DNA of 64,000 nucleotides from Trachythela sp. YZ-2020 (GCA_016169945.1 JADLSH010000265.1:769001-833000), one strand, 5' to 3'; counted from the stretch's first letter, positions 12,545 through 24,164 are shown. A program made the numbers and translations. The notes: generated by a model not told the origin, from the letters alone.

Positions 12545-13324
12545 CATTCGATTGGCTGAGCAAATTGCATTCGTATTGCACGTGTCCGGACAACTTTGAA
12601 CTTTGATCAGAGATATTTTGTTGTGAATTTAGTGGGTGTTGACAGGCTTTTCCCACTTGTTGTATAGCAAAACAAACCTCAAGTTAATGTGTTGTCTCAT
12701 TAACTTAAATTTATACATTGTGATCTATAAATTGGCTTTACAGAATTTTTTTATTTTTTGTATAATGAAAGATTTTCGCGCTGCAATACAGCATGCAAAA
12801 TTTGAACATAGGTCACCAGACAAAATAATGAGATATAGCGTATAGTTTTTCAAAAATGGATTTTTTTAATGACGTCGGCAATTGACATGAAAACAGTATA
12901 TAACACGCGTAATAACGCGAGATGGCGCGAGCAACTGCCCACGTCAGGTCATTTTGGAAGTTCTTCGTTAATACTCCCGCGCGCACAAATGGTCACGCGG
13001 GTTTGTACATATAGTATGAAGTTTTGTTTTCGCGTTTCTTGAATAAAGTTTTTGTGATTACTATATCGAGCCACCTTAAATTACAACTATTATTTGTATA
13101 AAAATTAAAGAGTCTGACTGATTATAACTAAACAGTTTAAAAGTTTTCGAGAAACATCTATTACTGCCGTTGCTATGGTGGTAATGACGTTTCAAGACGG
13201 CAGTTTGGGTTTAAAATGCTTTAACCAGGAACTGCAGAGCTGGGAAGAGGGGGTGGATAAGGGCGGCATTAATCATTTGTCATATATATTGTGATTTATA
13301 TTTGAATACACATAAGTCAAGGAA
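12545..13324. other. No gene seen
   Basis: AT-rich; short frames only. Ends where the AATAAATAAAT-type tail of the minus-strand LINE begins. Confidence 0.4.
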
Positions 13325-15668
13325 GTATTTATTTATTTAATTGATTTATTGGACAAAGCCCAAACGGTAAGAGAGCGAACGGGACTCGAGGTCCCTCCCA
13401 TGCGAGGCACTCCCCCGATTCAAATCATATAGATACTAAAATACATAACAGTACTTAAAATACATATACACGATAGTAATACTCGCAAAAAAACAATAAA
13501 AACAAAAAAAAACAAAAAAAAACAAAAAAACAACATATCGCAATTGCTCGTTGAGCTGCACTAATTCAAACCGTAAGTCGTAATCACTTTAAAACGCTCA
13601 AATAATATAAATATAATAAAATAAGATATTGAAAGACCGAATAAAAACTCAACTAAGAATGTAAGAGATTCGAGATATTGAGAATAATAATAAAACAATG
13701 TGCATACGTTTTTTTTCCAATACTAATCCCTAAGTCTATGACATGAACAAGTTTGATGCAATGACCAGGTACAGTTAATTTCTACATCATAAAAAGATTT
13801 AAGTAAGTTTAGGTACGTTCTTGACAAAAATATTTTAAACATAGATATACTCCGAAGGTCAGCAGGTGAAGCTGTTTTAAACACACAGTTCCGAGAGGGA
13901 CGATACGATTGAAGAAAGAGGACTGAAAAGTACATGTTTTACACGACGGGACTTTAAGCATGAGGGAAGGGTTTTCACAATTACGAGTACGATTGTGACT
14001 GACAAACGACACATAATTAAAAACATTCAAATCATAATATCCATGCAGTGCTTTGAAGAAAAATGTCAAGTCCTTAATCTCTCGATCATACGATAATGGC
14101 AGAAAGTTGAGGGCCAGCAAACGATCTTTATACGAGATGTCACCTTTCTTAACTTGGAGGATCCATCTTGTGGCTCGTCTTTGAATTCTTTCCAATTTGC
14201 CTTTGTTAATGGACTGAGACGGTGACCAGACCTCTGTAGCATACGATACCTGGGATCTTATGAGCGAGAGATATAAAGTTCTTCGAGCATCACAATTTTT
14301 TAACATCGGACACGTTCTCCGTAGTAATCCCAGCATTTTATTCGCCTTGGCCACAATTCCCGTGATGTGCATATTCCAGGTGAGATTACTGGTGACAGTA
14401 ATCCCTAGATCTACTTCATGATCGACGCGTGTCAATTCAACTGAGCTAAGATGGTAATTTGTTATCAACGGACTCTTGCGACGGGATATTGTCAGGACTT
14501 TACATTTCGACACGTTAAAGTTAATGTTGGATACCTCACTCCAATCATCAGCGCGGGACAAAGCTTCTTGTAAATGATCACAATCTTGGCAAGATGTTAT
14601 TGCCTTGTACAGCTTTGTGTCGTCAGCATATAGACCAGTTGATGTTGCTGGAGGTATTGCATCCGGGAGATCATTGATGAACAGGAGGAAAAGCATAGGA
14701 CCTAAGATACTCCCCTGTGGCACACCAGAGGTAACTGGAGACCATTTGGAAGCAACACCCTCGAGAACAACACGTTGGGTACGTCCACGTAAATAGTCGT
14801 TGAACCATTGGTAAGCATTGCCTGATATACCGTAAGCTTTGAGTTTCTTCAGTAGGATACAGTGATCAACAGAGTCGAAAGCCTTGGCAAAGTCAAGGAA
14901 GAGAACGTCTGACTGGATGTTTTTGTCAAGTAACTGACCAATATGATGTAGAGTGGAGAGTAGTTGTGTCACACATGAGCGTCCATGAAGAAATCCGTGC
15001 TGTGCGTTATTGATCATATCCCGAACATGATCATAAAATCGATAGCAAACGCATCGCTCCAAGACTTTGCTAACAATGGAAAAAAGAGAGATCGGTCTGT
15101 AGTTGGTAGCGAGTTCCTTCTTGTCTTTCTTATGCACTGGTGTTACATCAGCTGATTTCCATTCAGAGGGTAAGATTCCAGAGTTAAGAGAATGGTTAAA
15201 GAGTGTGCAAAGACTTGGCGCGAGGACAGAACCACTTTCCTTTAACAACCGACCGGGAATACCATCAGGACCAGTAGCTTTAGTTGGATCCAAGTTTAGT
15301 AGAAGGTGGACAACTTCTTCTTCTGTGATGGTAATATCAGACAATTGGGCAGAGGTCAGCAGCAACGAGGTAGAAGATTGAGAGTTCACGGTAGATTTTG
15401 CAGGTCGAAAAACGGAACAGAAATAGGTATTAAAAAGTTCAGCTTTTTCTTTTGGAGATTTCGCTACACGGTTTTTGAAAGATATCTCGGGATAAAGAGC
15501 AGAATGGCGATTAAGTATGGATTTATGGTACTTCCAGAACAACTTAGGGTTTTCTTTAAAAGAGCCCTCAGTCTTTGCGAGATATATTTTGTGTTTAGAT
15601 CTAATTGCGTATTTGATCTGCTGACATAAATTACGCAGTTTGAGCTTACGTTTGAGCTTAAGTAAACC
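13325..15668 (-). mobile_element. 5'-truncated non-LTR retrotransposon (CR1/Jockey-like LINE)
   Basis: The minus strand carries a long reverse transcriptase frame (13809-15668), then about 480 bp of 3' UTR. The UTR includes a GC-rich block around 13370-13420 and an A-rich/T-rich run near 13496-13530. It ends in short AATAAATAAATA-type repeats at 13325-13352, as expected for a LINE 3' end. The frame is broken upstream by a stop near 15668, so the endonuclease part is missing. 5' truncation is the usual outcome of target-primed integration. Confidence 0.88.
13809..15668 (-). CDS. LINE ORF2 reverse transcriptase, 5'-truncated but uninterrupted
   Basis: Frame open for about 620 codons without a stop. 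It lacks the N-terminal apurinic endonuclease domain. The RT palm/finger motifs appear in order: TGPDGIPGRLLKES, the NYRPISLFS block, FLDFAKAFDSVDH (first catalytic Asp), SGVPQGSILGPMLFLLFIND and LYADDTKLYK (YADD catalytic pair). The C-terminal thumb region follows (TLYLSLIRSQVSYATEVW, IQRRATRWIL). These are hallmarks of CR1/Jockey-clade LINEs. The visible frame starts at the truncation point and has no natural ATG. It is the best preserved LINE frame here, suggesting a young insertion, and is probably not functional alone. Confidence 0.9.
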   Translation of the reverse strand, partial: GLLKLKRKLKLRNLCQQIKYAIRSKHKIYLAKTEGSFKENPKLFWKYHKSILNRHSALYPEISFKNRVAKSPKEKAELFNTYFCSVFRPAKSTVNSQSSTSLLLTSAQLSDITITEEEVVHLLLNLDPTKATGPDGIPGRLLKESGSVLAPSLCTLFNHSLNSGILPSEWKSADVTPVHKKDKKELATNYRPISLFSIVSKVLERCVCYRFYDHVRDMINNAQHGFLHGRSCVTQLLSTLHHIGQLLDKNIQSDVLFLDFAKAFDSVDHCILLKKLKAYGISGNAYQWFNDYLRGRTQRVVLEGVASKWSPVTSGVPQGSILGPMLFLLFINDLPDAIPPATSTGLYADDTKLYKAITSCQDCDHLQEALSRADDWSEVSNINFNVSKCKVLTISRRKSPLITNYHLSSVELTRVDHEVDLGITVTSNLTWNMHITGIVAKANKMLGLLRRTCPMLKNCDARRTLYLSLIRSQVSYATEVWSPSQSINKGKLERIQRRATRWILQVKKGDISYKDRLLALNFLPLSYDREIKDLTFFFKALHGYYDLNVFNYVSFVSHNRTRNCENPSLMLKVPSCKTCTFQSSFFNRIVPLGTVCLKQLHLLTFGVYLCLKYFCQERT

Positions 15669-15904
15669 TTATATATACGACACCTACAGTATGAAAACTA
15701 TAAGAGGCTTTTTGTTAACGAACAACTCAAGCACTCGATCAGGTCTGATGACTGTTTTATTCAAGTCAGACCATCTTTGATTTTCAACCAACAATAATTC
15801 TCAAAATTGTTGGAAATCTGCTAACGTTTACAAAATGTAGGACGCCACTTTAAAAGTATTTCCTTTTTAGCTCATCCTATGCAGTGTTTTGTTGAAAAAT
15901 CCGC

Positions 15905-16380
15905 TTGAGGTGTGTTCTGTAACACACGAAGATGTGTTTTTATAACACACCATGGTGTATTTCTATAAAAAGTCAAAGGTGTGTCCTCGAACACACCAAG
16001 ATGTGTCTTCATTTAAAAAATGTGCAAGATAACACACCTAACAGTCATCAAAGGTGTGTAACGAAAGTTGTGGGAAAAGGAAGTGTGCTCAAAAAACACT
16101 TTGGTGTGTTTTCTGACCCGCCATGGTGTGTTTTCTTAGACACGAAGGTGTGTTTTCCAAACGTGCGTAGAAAGGTTTGTAAACCTTCCACCCTTGGTGT
16201 GTAATTAAACATACCTTGGTGTGTAGTTAAACACAACTTGGTGACTAAGTAAACCGCATAAACGTGAAAACGTGGTTCGACTAAATGGAATAGATATAAA
16301 CCTAATACTAGAAATACATTCATGCAGAATCTCCTCGCCATTAGAACAAAACAATTATTCTCCCGAACACACCAAAATTT
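15905..16380. mobile_element. Second ACACACC/GGTGTGT palindromic array
   Basis: Some 470 bp of repeated GGTGTGT and ACACACC words in both orientations, as at 4029-4310 but more diverged (TGGTGTGTTTTC, AACACACCAAG, and so on). No CAC tip or TIR could be placed at its edges. It may be the eroded right end of the 4029 element or the end of a separate relative. The open frames on both strands arise from the repeat and are not coding. Confidence 0.55.
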
Positions 16381-16969
16381 ATTGTAACATGAAGTAATAA
16401 ATCGATTACTGTAACCACGGTAACATGCAAGCGAACTCTGTAATACTGTATATTTCTTTTCTTTTCTGTACAAACTCGTAAAATAGTGGTAAGATTTTTA
16501 CTTTTAACTACATTGCCCAACTATACAAAGCAGGTATGCTATTTTGTGCTCTTTTTCCTTTGATTTACTGTAAAATTCAATCTTAGAAGTCTCACAAAAC
16601 GTTTCGAAATTATCATAAAACTTCATCTGTTTTTTAATAGTATTTTTATACTATGAAGTTTTTCAGATAAAATATGTTGTTTCTAGCTTATTCTAAAAAC
16701 GCATTTGAATTTTTAAGATTAGTCAATGTTGTATTGACCACACAGATGAACTACGCATTTTCAAAACCACAAGCTATAGTGCATGCCAATTGACGCAAAA
16801 CTGCAAAAACAAGTATGCAAAATAAACACTTACCCGTTTAAAACGCTTTAAAACCTGTCCTTTCTCGGCCTTTCGACTGATTTATTTCCCTATTGACTTT
16901 AGTAAGTGAAAGTCCTCTAAAATATTTTCATATGTTCGGACTCCAGAGCACATATTTGAAAAAAGCTTT
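16381..16969. other. No gene seen
   Basis: AT-rich non-coding flank ending in AGCTTT (16964-16969), the left copy of the target duplication of the next element. Confidence 0.5.
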
Positions 16970-19386
16970 AGGCCTGCTCTGGGATCTTAACTCGCCTTAA
17001 CTCGCCGCGAGATAATGCGAGTTAAGGCGAGTTAAGGCGAGTTTAGGCGATTTAAGAAAAAACACAACTTTTAGGTAATGCGTTTTAAGGCGTTTTAGGG
17101 CGATTTAAGCAGATTTAAGAAAAAATACATGGTAATTAAATATGCAAGTATAGTACTTTAAGCAAAATACAGTAATAACACATAATTAATAGTGCATAGT
17201 AAATGTATTTTGAAAGAGCACAACTCCCCCCCTCACACCCCCAGGGGGTCTTGTTAGACTGTCATGTAAACAAGACCCAGTTGAAACTTATTATTAATTA
17301 GCTTGTTATTTTGCCGTATTACTAATTTTAAGGTTATACCACCAAATTGCTGGAACTAATAGAATGAAGAACATAAAACAGTATATAATAACATGTATTT
17401 TTAAATTGAGTTGCATACTAATACCTATTACTAAGTTCAGTCCTGGAACCACAATAAATTGGAAATCTAAAAAATCAGGGTTGTGGCTGGAATGTAGGAG
17501 CGAGAAGATTTAGTGCATCCCATGGGGTTGCTATCCTATATTTTGAGAATTTCCAAATGCATGAATGCCTTGTCAATATCTTGGAAATTCCAAGGGTACA
17601 GAATATATTAAAACTGTGACCATGCATGTTCCAATGTGGCAATACATTGTAGTTATTCAAACGAATTTACATGTGTTAAACTTACCAAATAAGCTTGAAT
17701 TTACGTTGCAAATATAGTATTTCATTTCCATGTGTTCATTTAATAAGTAAAACTCAACATTGATTGGTATTTATTTTAATTCCCCTCAATATATAAAGTG
17801 CAGTATTATTAAAAATTCACTAATGTTAAACTTTAGTTTATATAAAGTTTCCCCGACTTGAATAATAAATTTCCGCTGGATAGCCTGAGAGAAGGATCCC
17901 TCCCCGCAGTGGCTAACATGAAGTATTTAACTGAATTAATGAAAATGCCAGGTTTTGTTATCGACCCAAGATATCGATCGTACGCTAAAAATGTTAAACC
18001 TCGGTTATTAAAACGATCACGGATCTTTATATAAGACGATATGAACCGGACAATGCTGACTATAAAAGTTGACCAGGATCATACTGTGGTTTATCAATTT
18101 ATGTAAGTTTGAACACTGTTGATATAAAATATTAAATGTTGTGCACTACAGGCACTGCAATTCAGCACTTGTATATAAGGCCGTCGGAATTATTAAAAGT
18201 ATCAACTTCGAAAGTTGATAAGCCCTCTACCCTGTAATTTATAGGTCCCGCACTATTTTCAATAAAGGAAAACGAAACAATTTATGAATTGTTCTGGAAG
18301 TTCATATCACAATATTGGCATATTAATTATATTTATCGAAATAGATAAAATGTTGAAAACAGACTGATTCCTGCCATCCTGACTTTTTTCTGTTTGAATA
18401 TATGGGTCCTATGTCATATTATATACCTATAAGCTTGATAGTATGTAACTTATGCACTAGTCATGGAAAGCCTCGCACCTCCCTATCCGGGACATGCTGG
18501 GAAATAGCGGGATTTATTTGCAGATTAGCCTATCTGTTATGCCTGGGTACTCAGGGCTTTAGACAGCGTACGTTAGATATGTGTCATGATGGCCAGGGAT
18601 TATGGGCTGGGAATCAGTGGGATTTCATCTGTTCGAGATGTATTATAACTATTATTAAGCCTTGTTCATCGACATTTACCCTATACGCTATAGACATTGT
18701 TTTACTAAAAATAGCTTTTACAGGATAATGTAGTATTTGACTTTGTGTAAATTGCAAGATACAGCTAACAGACAAAATGCAAAATATTTACCTACTTTGG
18801 CAAAGTTTTGACAAACTCTGGATTGCATGTTTGGCCTCCAATCAAAATTGGGGAAATTTTAGAATAGTTTGTTGAATTTTAAAAGCAATTATTATGGTAG
18901 CCTTCATTTTTGGTGCCCGGGTAGCGGGGGACTTTAGTCATGTTTAGACTAGTAAGAAGGCCATGTATAGGTGGGGGATTAGAATGATTTAGGACACAAC
19001 CTTTATCTAATGTCCGCTGTTCCCTGGGTAGGGGGGTGCGTGGCTTTCCAATTACTAGTGCATTACTGTGTTACGGCTTTTATCAATAAGCATGTAACTT
19101 CCCTTGTTTCGGCTAAGCCCCCTCTCTCCAGCAAGCCCCCTCGGATAAGCGCCCTCCTAATCTTATCTGAAATAAACAACCAGAACCCCCCTCTCCTGGG
19201 GAAAGGGTGTTTACACTGTATATAGTATTTACTATTTTCAGCATTTTAATTTGTTTGGCGAGTTTAGGCGATTTAGTGCGAGTTTAAGCGATTTAAGAGA
19301 ATCGTTGCCAATTTTTATCCGCGATTTAAGGCGAGTTAGGGCGATTTAAGGCGAGTTAAGGCGAGTTAAGATCCCAGAGCAGGCCT
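16970..19386. mobile_element. Non-autonomous DNA transposon, 2417 bp, GGCGAGTTAA subterminal repeats
   Basis: Both ends carry the same 27-bp terminal inverted repeat without mismatch, starting AGGCCTGCTCTGGGATC (16970) and ending GATCCCAGAGCAGGCCT (19386). AGCTTT flanks both sides (16964-16969 and 19387-19392), a 6-bp target duplication. Inside each tip lie arrays of GGCGAGTTAAG and GGCGATTTAAG words (16990-17110; 19255-19370), pointing inward. The interior 2.1 kb has no recognisable protein, so this is a deletion derivative or MITE-like element. The 6-bp duplication argues against CACTA (usually 2-4 bp) and hAT (8 bp). I do not assign a superfamily. Confidence 0.88.
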
Positions 19387-19974
19387 AGCTTTCATATAAA
19401 TGCCAAAAATAAAATGTCAAAATGGCAGTTATTTTTCTGACGTATACATATAAAAACAAAATCGTTCTCTTATCCAATCATGATATTGCGAGTTGCTAGT
19501 TTTCTCTCTTCTTGAACTTGCGCATGCACATAACTTAAAAAAACGTCCAGTACAGTACAGTCCATGAAAAAAAAAATGGCGGACGACTTTCCATTCCCCA
19601 ATGTTTCACATACCCGGGTGTAAATATCCGAGCGGAATTAGTACCCTCACACAGCGCTTCGCACCGGCTCGGGATAATACTAAATACTTAAAACTAACTA
19701 TTGACAGAGGCGGACTGATTATCTCAGATAGGTCGTGGCGATCTGCTCTTGAAGGGGGCTCACTCCCCGCCCCCATCCCCTTCCCTACAAGTTGATCCAC
19801 CATACCCTTTTGATGACGCAGCGCATTGACCGATAATGTTTTGACTGTACTTCCCTAGATTTGAAAGATTATAGGATTGCATGAGGGACAGAACACACTA
19901 ACAGCGAATAGAGGCACATTTCAGTAGTCGGTCAAGCCGTCTGCCCGTGGCATTTGGGTGACACATAAGCGCGG

Positions 19975-20140
19975 TCCAGGGGCATGGTTCTCCTGGAAAA
20001 TTTTGAAATTAGCTTGTAGCAAATCAGCTGAAGTCTTGCACCAATGTTGTTCAAGTAACTTCTTATCACGGCGTGTTCGCAATTGTTTTTCCCAGCTTAT
20101 TGGCAAGGCGTCAACGACTTGTTGACAGCCTGCTACAAGG
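19975..20140. repeat. About 165-bp repeat shared with 26388-26555
   Basis: From GGGGCATGGTTCTCCTGG to the CAACGACTTGTTGACA / GGTCGTTGAC words, this matches 26388-26555 with only a few per cent difference in the same orientation. The second copy lies inside a LINE fragment, so the unit behaves like a small mobile element. The minus strand is open here in both copies, but the frame has no known domain. Confidence 0.7.
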
Positions 20141-20310
20141 TCGTTGACTTAACAGATATATATGTTACAAGTTGTTCGAACAACTTGTTGTCGTCCTGCA
20201 ATTGAACAACTTGTTGACAAGCTGTTAGTGACAACCTTCTAGCAGCTTGATAAAATTACAATATTGTTGCAACTTGTTGACAAGCTTTCTGCAAGCCTAT
20301 TGCGGCCCCA
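20105..20310. repeat. Array of CAACTTGTTGACAAG-type palindromic words
   Basis: AACTTGTTGACAAG, ACAAGTTGTTCGAACAACTT and similar imperfect palindromes recur about eight times. This resembles the subterminal arrays of the other elements but with a different word. No TIR was placed. Confidence 0.5.
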
Positions 20311-21118
20311 GACACATCTTGGTGACAAGATGCGAGACATTTTTTCGTGTTAAGTTGAGAAAAAATTATCACCCGAGTTGTAAATCATCTGGCTGGCTGA
20401 CTGTGGATGAAAATAGCAGCTTCATTTTACGACTCCTTTCCGAACATTAGGGCTTATTCGGTGAATTATCGGCAATTGTCGTAAGCCAAAACAATAATTG
20501 ATATTGTTTAGTTTCCCAATTTCCGCAATTAAGAATACAGTGTTTCAGAGTTTATTAAGTAATTTTGAAGTAAGATTTTGACCTAAGTTCAAACTTCAAA
20601 GAGTATCTAAAATTAAAAATGTTTGGTTCATCAGTCGTAACTAACTGCGTCCATATAATATTAACCAAGATTCACATGCAGCTCCGCGATTTGGCGGACC
20701 TGCAGTGTTTGGTCCCCTGTATTTTTCGCGTTTTGCGTTTTCAGAGTCTATGTGTGCTTTTTTGGGCTTGCAGCCTAATATGTTTGATTCGTACTCTTTC
20801 CTAAGACCCATGCATTCTATCAAAGAACAAATACTGTATAATAATAGTGTGCATATGCCTTCATAAGCGTGACGGGTTTATGATCATGACGCTTATGCAC
20901 TAATCTCGAACAGTTAACATTTATACTAAAAATAGCGTAAAGGCCCATTTCAAGGGGCCTCACAAGCAGGGGAGCAACGAGCGTTTGCCCGATGAGCCCA
21001 ACTGACCAGTCCGCCCATGACTGGTAACGTAACGTAACTTAACATTAAACTTATAAAATACAAATCAATTTTCACTTACAGATATTTCCCCTGGGCTGAG
21101 TTATCTATATTAGCAATT
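20311..21118. other. No gene seen
   Basis: Contains a short inverted repeat (CATAAGCGTGACGG / CATGACGCTTATG at about 20862-20898). No supported coding frame. Confidence 0.4.
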
Positions 21119-21831
21119 GGTCGGGTGACACATGCGATTTTTTTGAAAAGTTGAAAAGTTTGGAAAGTTGAAATGTTTTGTTTCTACGCTCTTAAGTTGA
21201 AATGTTTGAACTTTCGGCAACGATTGCTGAAAATATCAAATTACACAGGCATTGTTTGAGCAGGAAACGCAATTATTATTTTAAGCCAGCCAATGAAATG
21301 CGCTTGTGCATGCAGTGTGCTGTAGCGCAGGATCGTTTCCTTCTGTTTCGATTCCTAAAGAAACAAACATGGACGATTATGTGGAAGTCTCTCAACCTCT
21401 GGTCGACGTTGTCCAATAGGAGCAGACGATGTGAAATTGTTAGTAGAGTTTTATCGCGACCATCCTATTCTGTGGAGCACCTCGCATCCGCAGTATCGAA
21501 ACCATCTAGAGAAAAACAAGGCGAAGGATGAACTTGTAAAATTGCTTCGGTACAGGTTCACAATCGAAGTTCTCGAAAAAATATTTAACAGTTTGAGAAT
21601 ATCTATGCGACGGAGGTAAACAAAAGCATTGCCATGAGCACAAGCTCGTTCTTCGACGCCATGTTGGCGTGATGTTAGCAAAACACTACTTCCCAGTTTT
21701 TTAATGTTAATGCTTACGACGCGGCTAAACTATCGTTGCTCGTGTAACCACTTCGCTTGCGCCGGCAACGCAATGAAATTTGATCCGTTGCGTTGCCGGC
21801 GCGAGAAAAAAATTGCACGTGTCACCCGACC
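21119..21831 (+). mobile_element. 713-bp TIR element carrying a MADF-domain exon (PIF/Harbinger-like?)
   Basis: The left end GGTCGGGTGACACATGCGAT (21119) is matched in inverse by the right end ATTGCACGTGTCACCCGACC (21831), about 24 of 26 bases. A GC-rich internal hairpin (GCGCCGGCAACGCAA, 21757-21806) lies near the right end. The interior holds a promoter-like region and a coding exon with a MADF domain. PIF/Harbinger elements are known to pair a transposase with a Myb/SANT/MADF-like DNA-binding protein, so I infer an internally deleted Harbinger-type element. No clear target duplication was found. Confidence 0.65.
21369..21615 (+). pseudogene. MADF-domain DNA-binding protein, first exon, frameshifted
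   Basis: An ATG at 21369 opens a short frame that hits TAG at 21417. The MADF frame (21422-21615) is shifted relative to it. The latter shows the MADF pattern: a LLVEFYRDHPILW core, HPQYRN, a lysine-rich helix, then FTIEVLEKIFNSLRISMRR. It ends exactly at a consensus 5' splice site (GGAG|GTAAAC, 21616). MADF is a Myb/SANT-like DNA-binding fold. Later exons are absent before the element's right TIR, so this is a remnant. The frame shift between start and domain could also mean the true start lies elsewhere. Confidence 0.65.
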
Positions 21832-22051
21832 TTTAATCTTAGGCTGGGTTTCCGAACATGCAAACAGTATGAAACACATTTAGTCCTAGGTGGAAACTTG
21901 CTCTTATGGGTTGTTCATATGTGCTGGGCTGGCCTGGAAATTTGGGACCATGCCAAGTGGGAGACTCGCCAACTACGCTGTCCCGTTTACCATGTGAGTG
22001 AAATCTTGAAAACATATAAATATGCATGAGGCATGTTCCCAGCACTTACAA

Positions 22052-22255
22052 GATAGTTGAAGGGTTTTTGTAGATGGAAATTATCGAGTGTAAATTCTAT
22101 ACGTTTATTAGACCTAACCAGGAACAGCTGCGAAAAATGCAACTATAGGTCCCTGGCAGGAATTGAACCTGCGGCCCTGCGATTCCGGTGCAGTGCTCTA
22201 ACCAACTGAGCTACAGAGTCCAGCGGTCGAGCTCTAACCACAAGTTCATGTATAT
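22052..22255 (-). mobile_element. tRNA-derived SINE
   Basis: The minus strand begins with a tRNA-like head (22148-22222). It has a D arm GTAGCTCAGTTGGTTAGAGC (A box), a T arm GCAGGTTCAATTCCTGC (B box) and an acceptor stem with one mismatch. A tail through TTCGCAGCTGTTCCTGGTTA follows and ends near 22052. The anticodon loop (CCGGAAT) lacks U33, so this is not a working tRNA. A second copy of the tail only lies at 22325-22426. Confidence 0.75.
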
Positions 22256-22324
22256 ATATGATGTTAATGCCATGTTAGGTTATGGGTAAATATTAAATTT
22301 TGTTGGCATCTCACTCGATTGATT

Positions 22325-22426
22325 AATAGTTGAAGGGTTTTTGTAGATGGAAATTATCGAGTGTAAATTCTATCGTTTATTAGACCTAACCAGGAACAGC
22401 TGCGAAAAATGCAACTATAGGTCCCT
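22325..22426 (-). repeat. Tail-only duplicate of the tRNA SINE
   Basis: Matches 22052-22154 with a single-base difference (TCTATACG/TCTATCG) and stops exactly where the tRNA-like head would begin. A truncated second insertion or a local tandem duplication would both explain it. Confidence 0.75.
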
Positions 22427-22429
22427 GAT

Positions 22430-24160
22430 AAACTACAAGATAGCTGGTTATATTCTTACAAGATAGCTGGTTTACAAGGTCAAATTCGTTGGCATCTTTA
22501 TAGAACCACACAAATCAAGCGAATAATAGATTTGTATGCGAAAATATTGCCCCATTCTTTTGGAAAGGCTTATTCCAAGGAGTTCTAGGTGGAAGAAGCC
22601 ATCCAGGAGCCAAAACCGACAAAACCTCCTTTTTTCGGCAACAAATGACACGAAACGACAAAGTGACCATTTGACACAACATTTAGCCAGCGATATTTTC
22701 ACCAGTAATTTAGTACAAATTGTTCAATTTAAATTACATCCAAAACCCTAGAAATAAATATACCCCAAAAAACGGGATTCCAAGCAGTAGCGGGATGTAA
22801 AATGCGATATATATCGATTGCCCTGTAGACTATATATGTTTTTAGCCCGGTGACCGTGTCATCTTGGATTTATCATACATATCACGCCTCCGCTACGGGT
22901 CGGCATTCTAGGTCTCCCATGTCTATGAACCAACCCAATTCATTGAAGAGGAACTCAGCCTTGGAGAAACCAAAGCTTTGCAAATTTACGGAGCATATAT
23001 TTAATTTTTTAATGACCTCCTTTTTAGGCAGTGGTTTTAAATTCGTTCGCTTTAATAATATCGTGCAAACCTTCTACGATTGTATCCTACTAATGAATTT
23101 GGAGAGCTTTCTTACCACGAGATATTCCAAGTGGTAGCTTATGCATGTATTTCTAACGAACATACATTGCCTCTTCTGCTTTTGGTTTAGTTCGGCGAAA
23201 AGAATCCCAATGTCGAGGAAATATGATGTAGAAAAAGTATCTCCAAATTTCAGGACGACGTTTCTTACACAATAACTTTTTGCCTGCTTCATATTCGTCC
23301 ATATAAATAACTCTTTCTATTCTATACATACTGACTGACCCTTCGCAGTTCAACACTCAACACAATGTATTTCGCAAGGCCAACATATCCCGCTTTTATG
23401 TAAGTAACGTCGATATGCAATATCAATATTAAGCCGATATCAGAGATGTCTTAATAGAATCGTGTCTTTAATTTCATACACTAATCCAGTAATATAGTAA
23501 TTAGCGTTTGCCGCTAGTCAAAGAGAATAATATTTAACAGTTTTGAATTGTAGCATGGTGACTAGACATATTTGATACTTTTGTGTAACTTTATAACATT
23601 TTGTAAATATTTGATTTCGAAAAAATACTTATGCAGCGTGCTTGTTGGTGTGGAGGGAGCTTGCACATGCAGTCGATATGGTGCAAAGTTCCTTGTTCAG
23701 AATGATGCATTAGCTGAGCAAGCAGCGACCTGTATGTTTCACAATTTGTTTGTAGAGACCTTCCAAGAAAATGGCTTTGGCCTTGCAAAAGGCCTTCCGG
23801 GCCAAACCTATACTTAATTGCAGAAAATTAGTTAACAGTTACGGTTAGGCACATCATTGCCCAGTCATTTTGTGTCCCGAGATCATCGTGTGTGTCAATC
23901 CGGCTTGGGAAAATTATACATTGGTAAAAGTTCGGGAGTTAGCGTTACGAGAAAAATAAATGCAAACACACAGAAATATATTTTGGAAAGTCGTGTTTAT
24001 CAAGAGAACGCTTGTCTCTGAAAAGTATCGGCAGCGGCCTCTAACGCGTCCTCTTGGTAAGTACTTCATCCTCCACGGATATAATAGACCCAAATGAATA
24101 TTTCTTTCTAGGACCTTTTTATTAGTATTAACATAGTTTTCTATGCATTAGCCATACACG
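22430..24160. other. No gene seen
   Basis: Several 60-95 codon open frames occur on both strands. None shows a domain, splice context or repeat identity that I can support. Confidence 0.4.
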
Positions 24161-24164
24161 CTTA

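Noticed and set aside
18402..18728. 108-codon plus-strand frame inside the 16.97-19.39 kb element
   Set aside because: Unrecognised and rich in Cys/Leu/Ile from AT-rich text; no conserved transposase residues.
22148..22222. Functional tRNA gene on the minus strand
   Set aside because: The anticodon loop lacks U33, the acceptor stem has a mismatch, and the sequence continues into a SINE tail.
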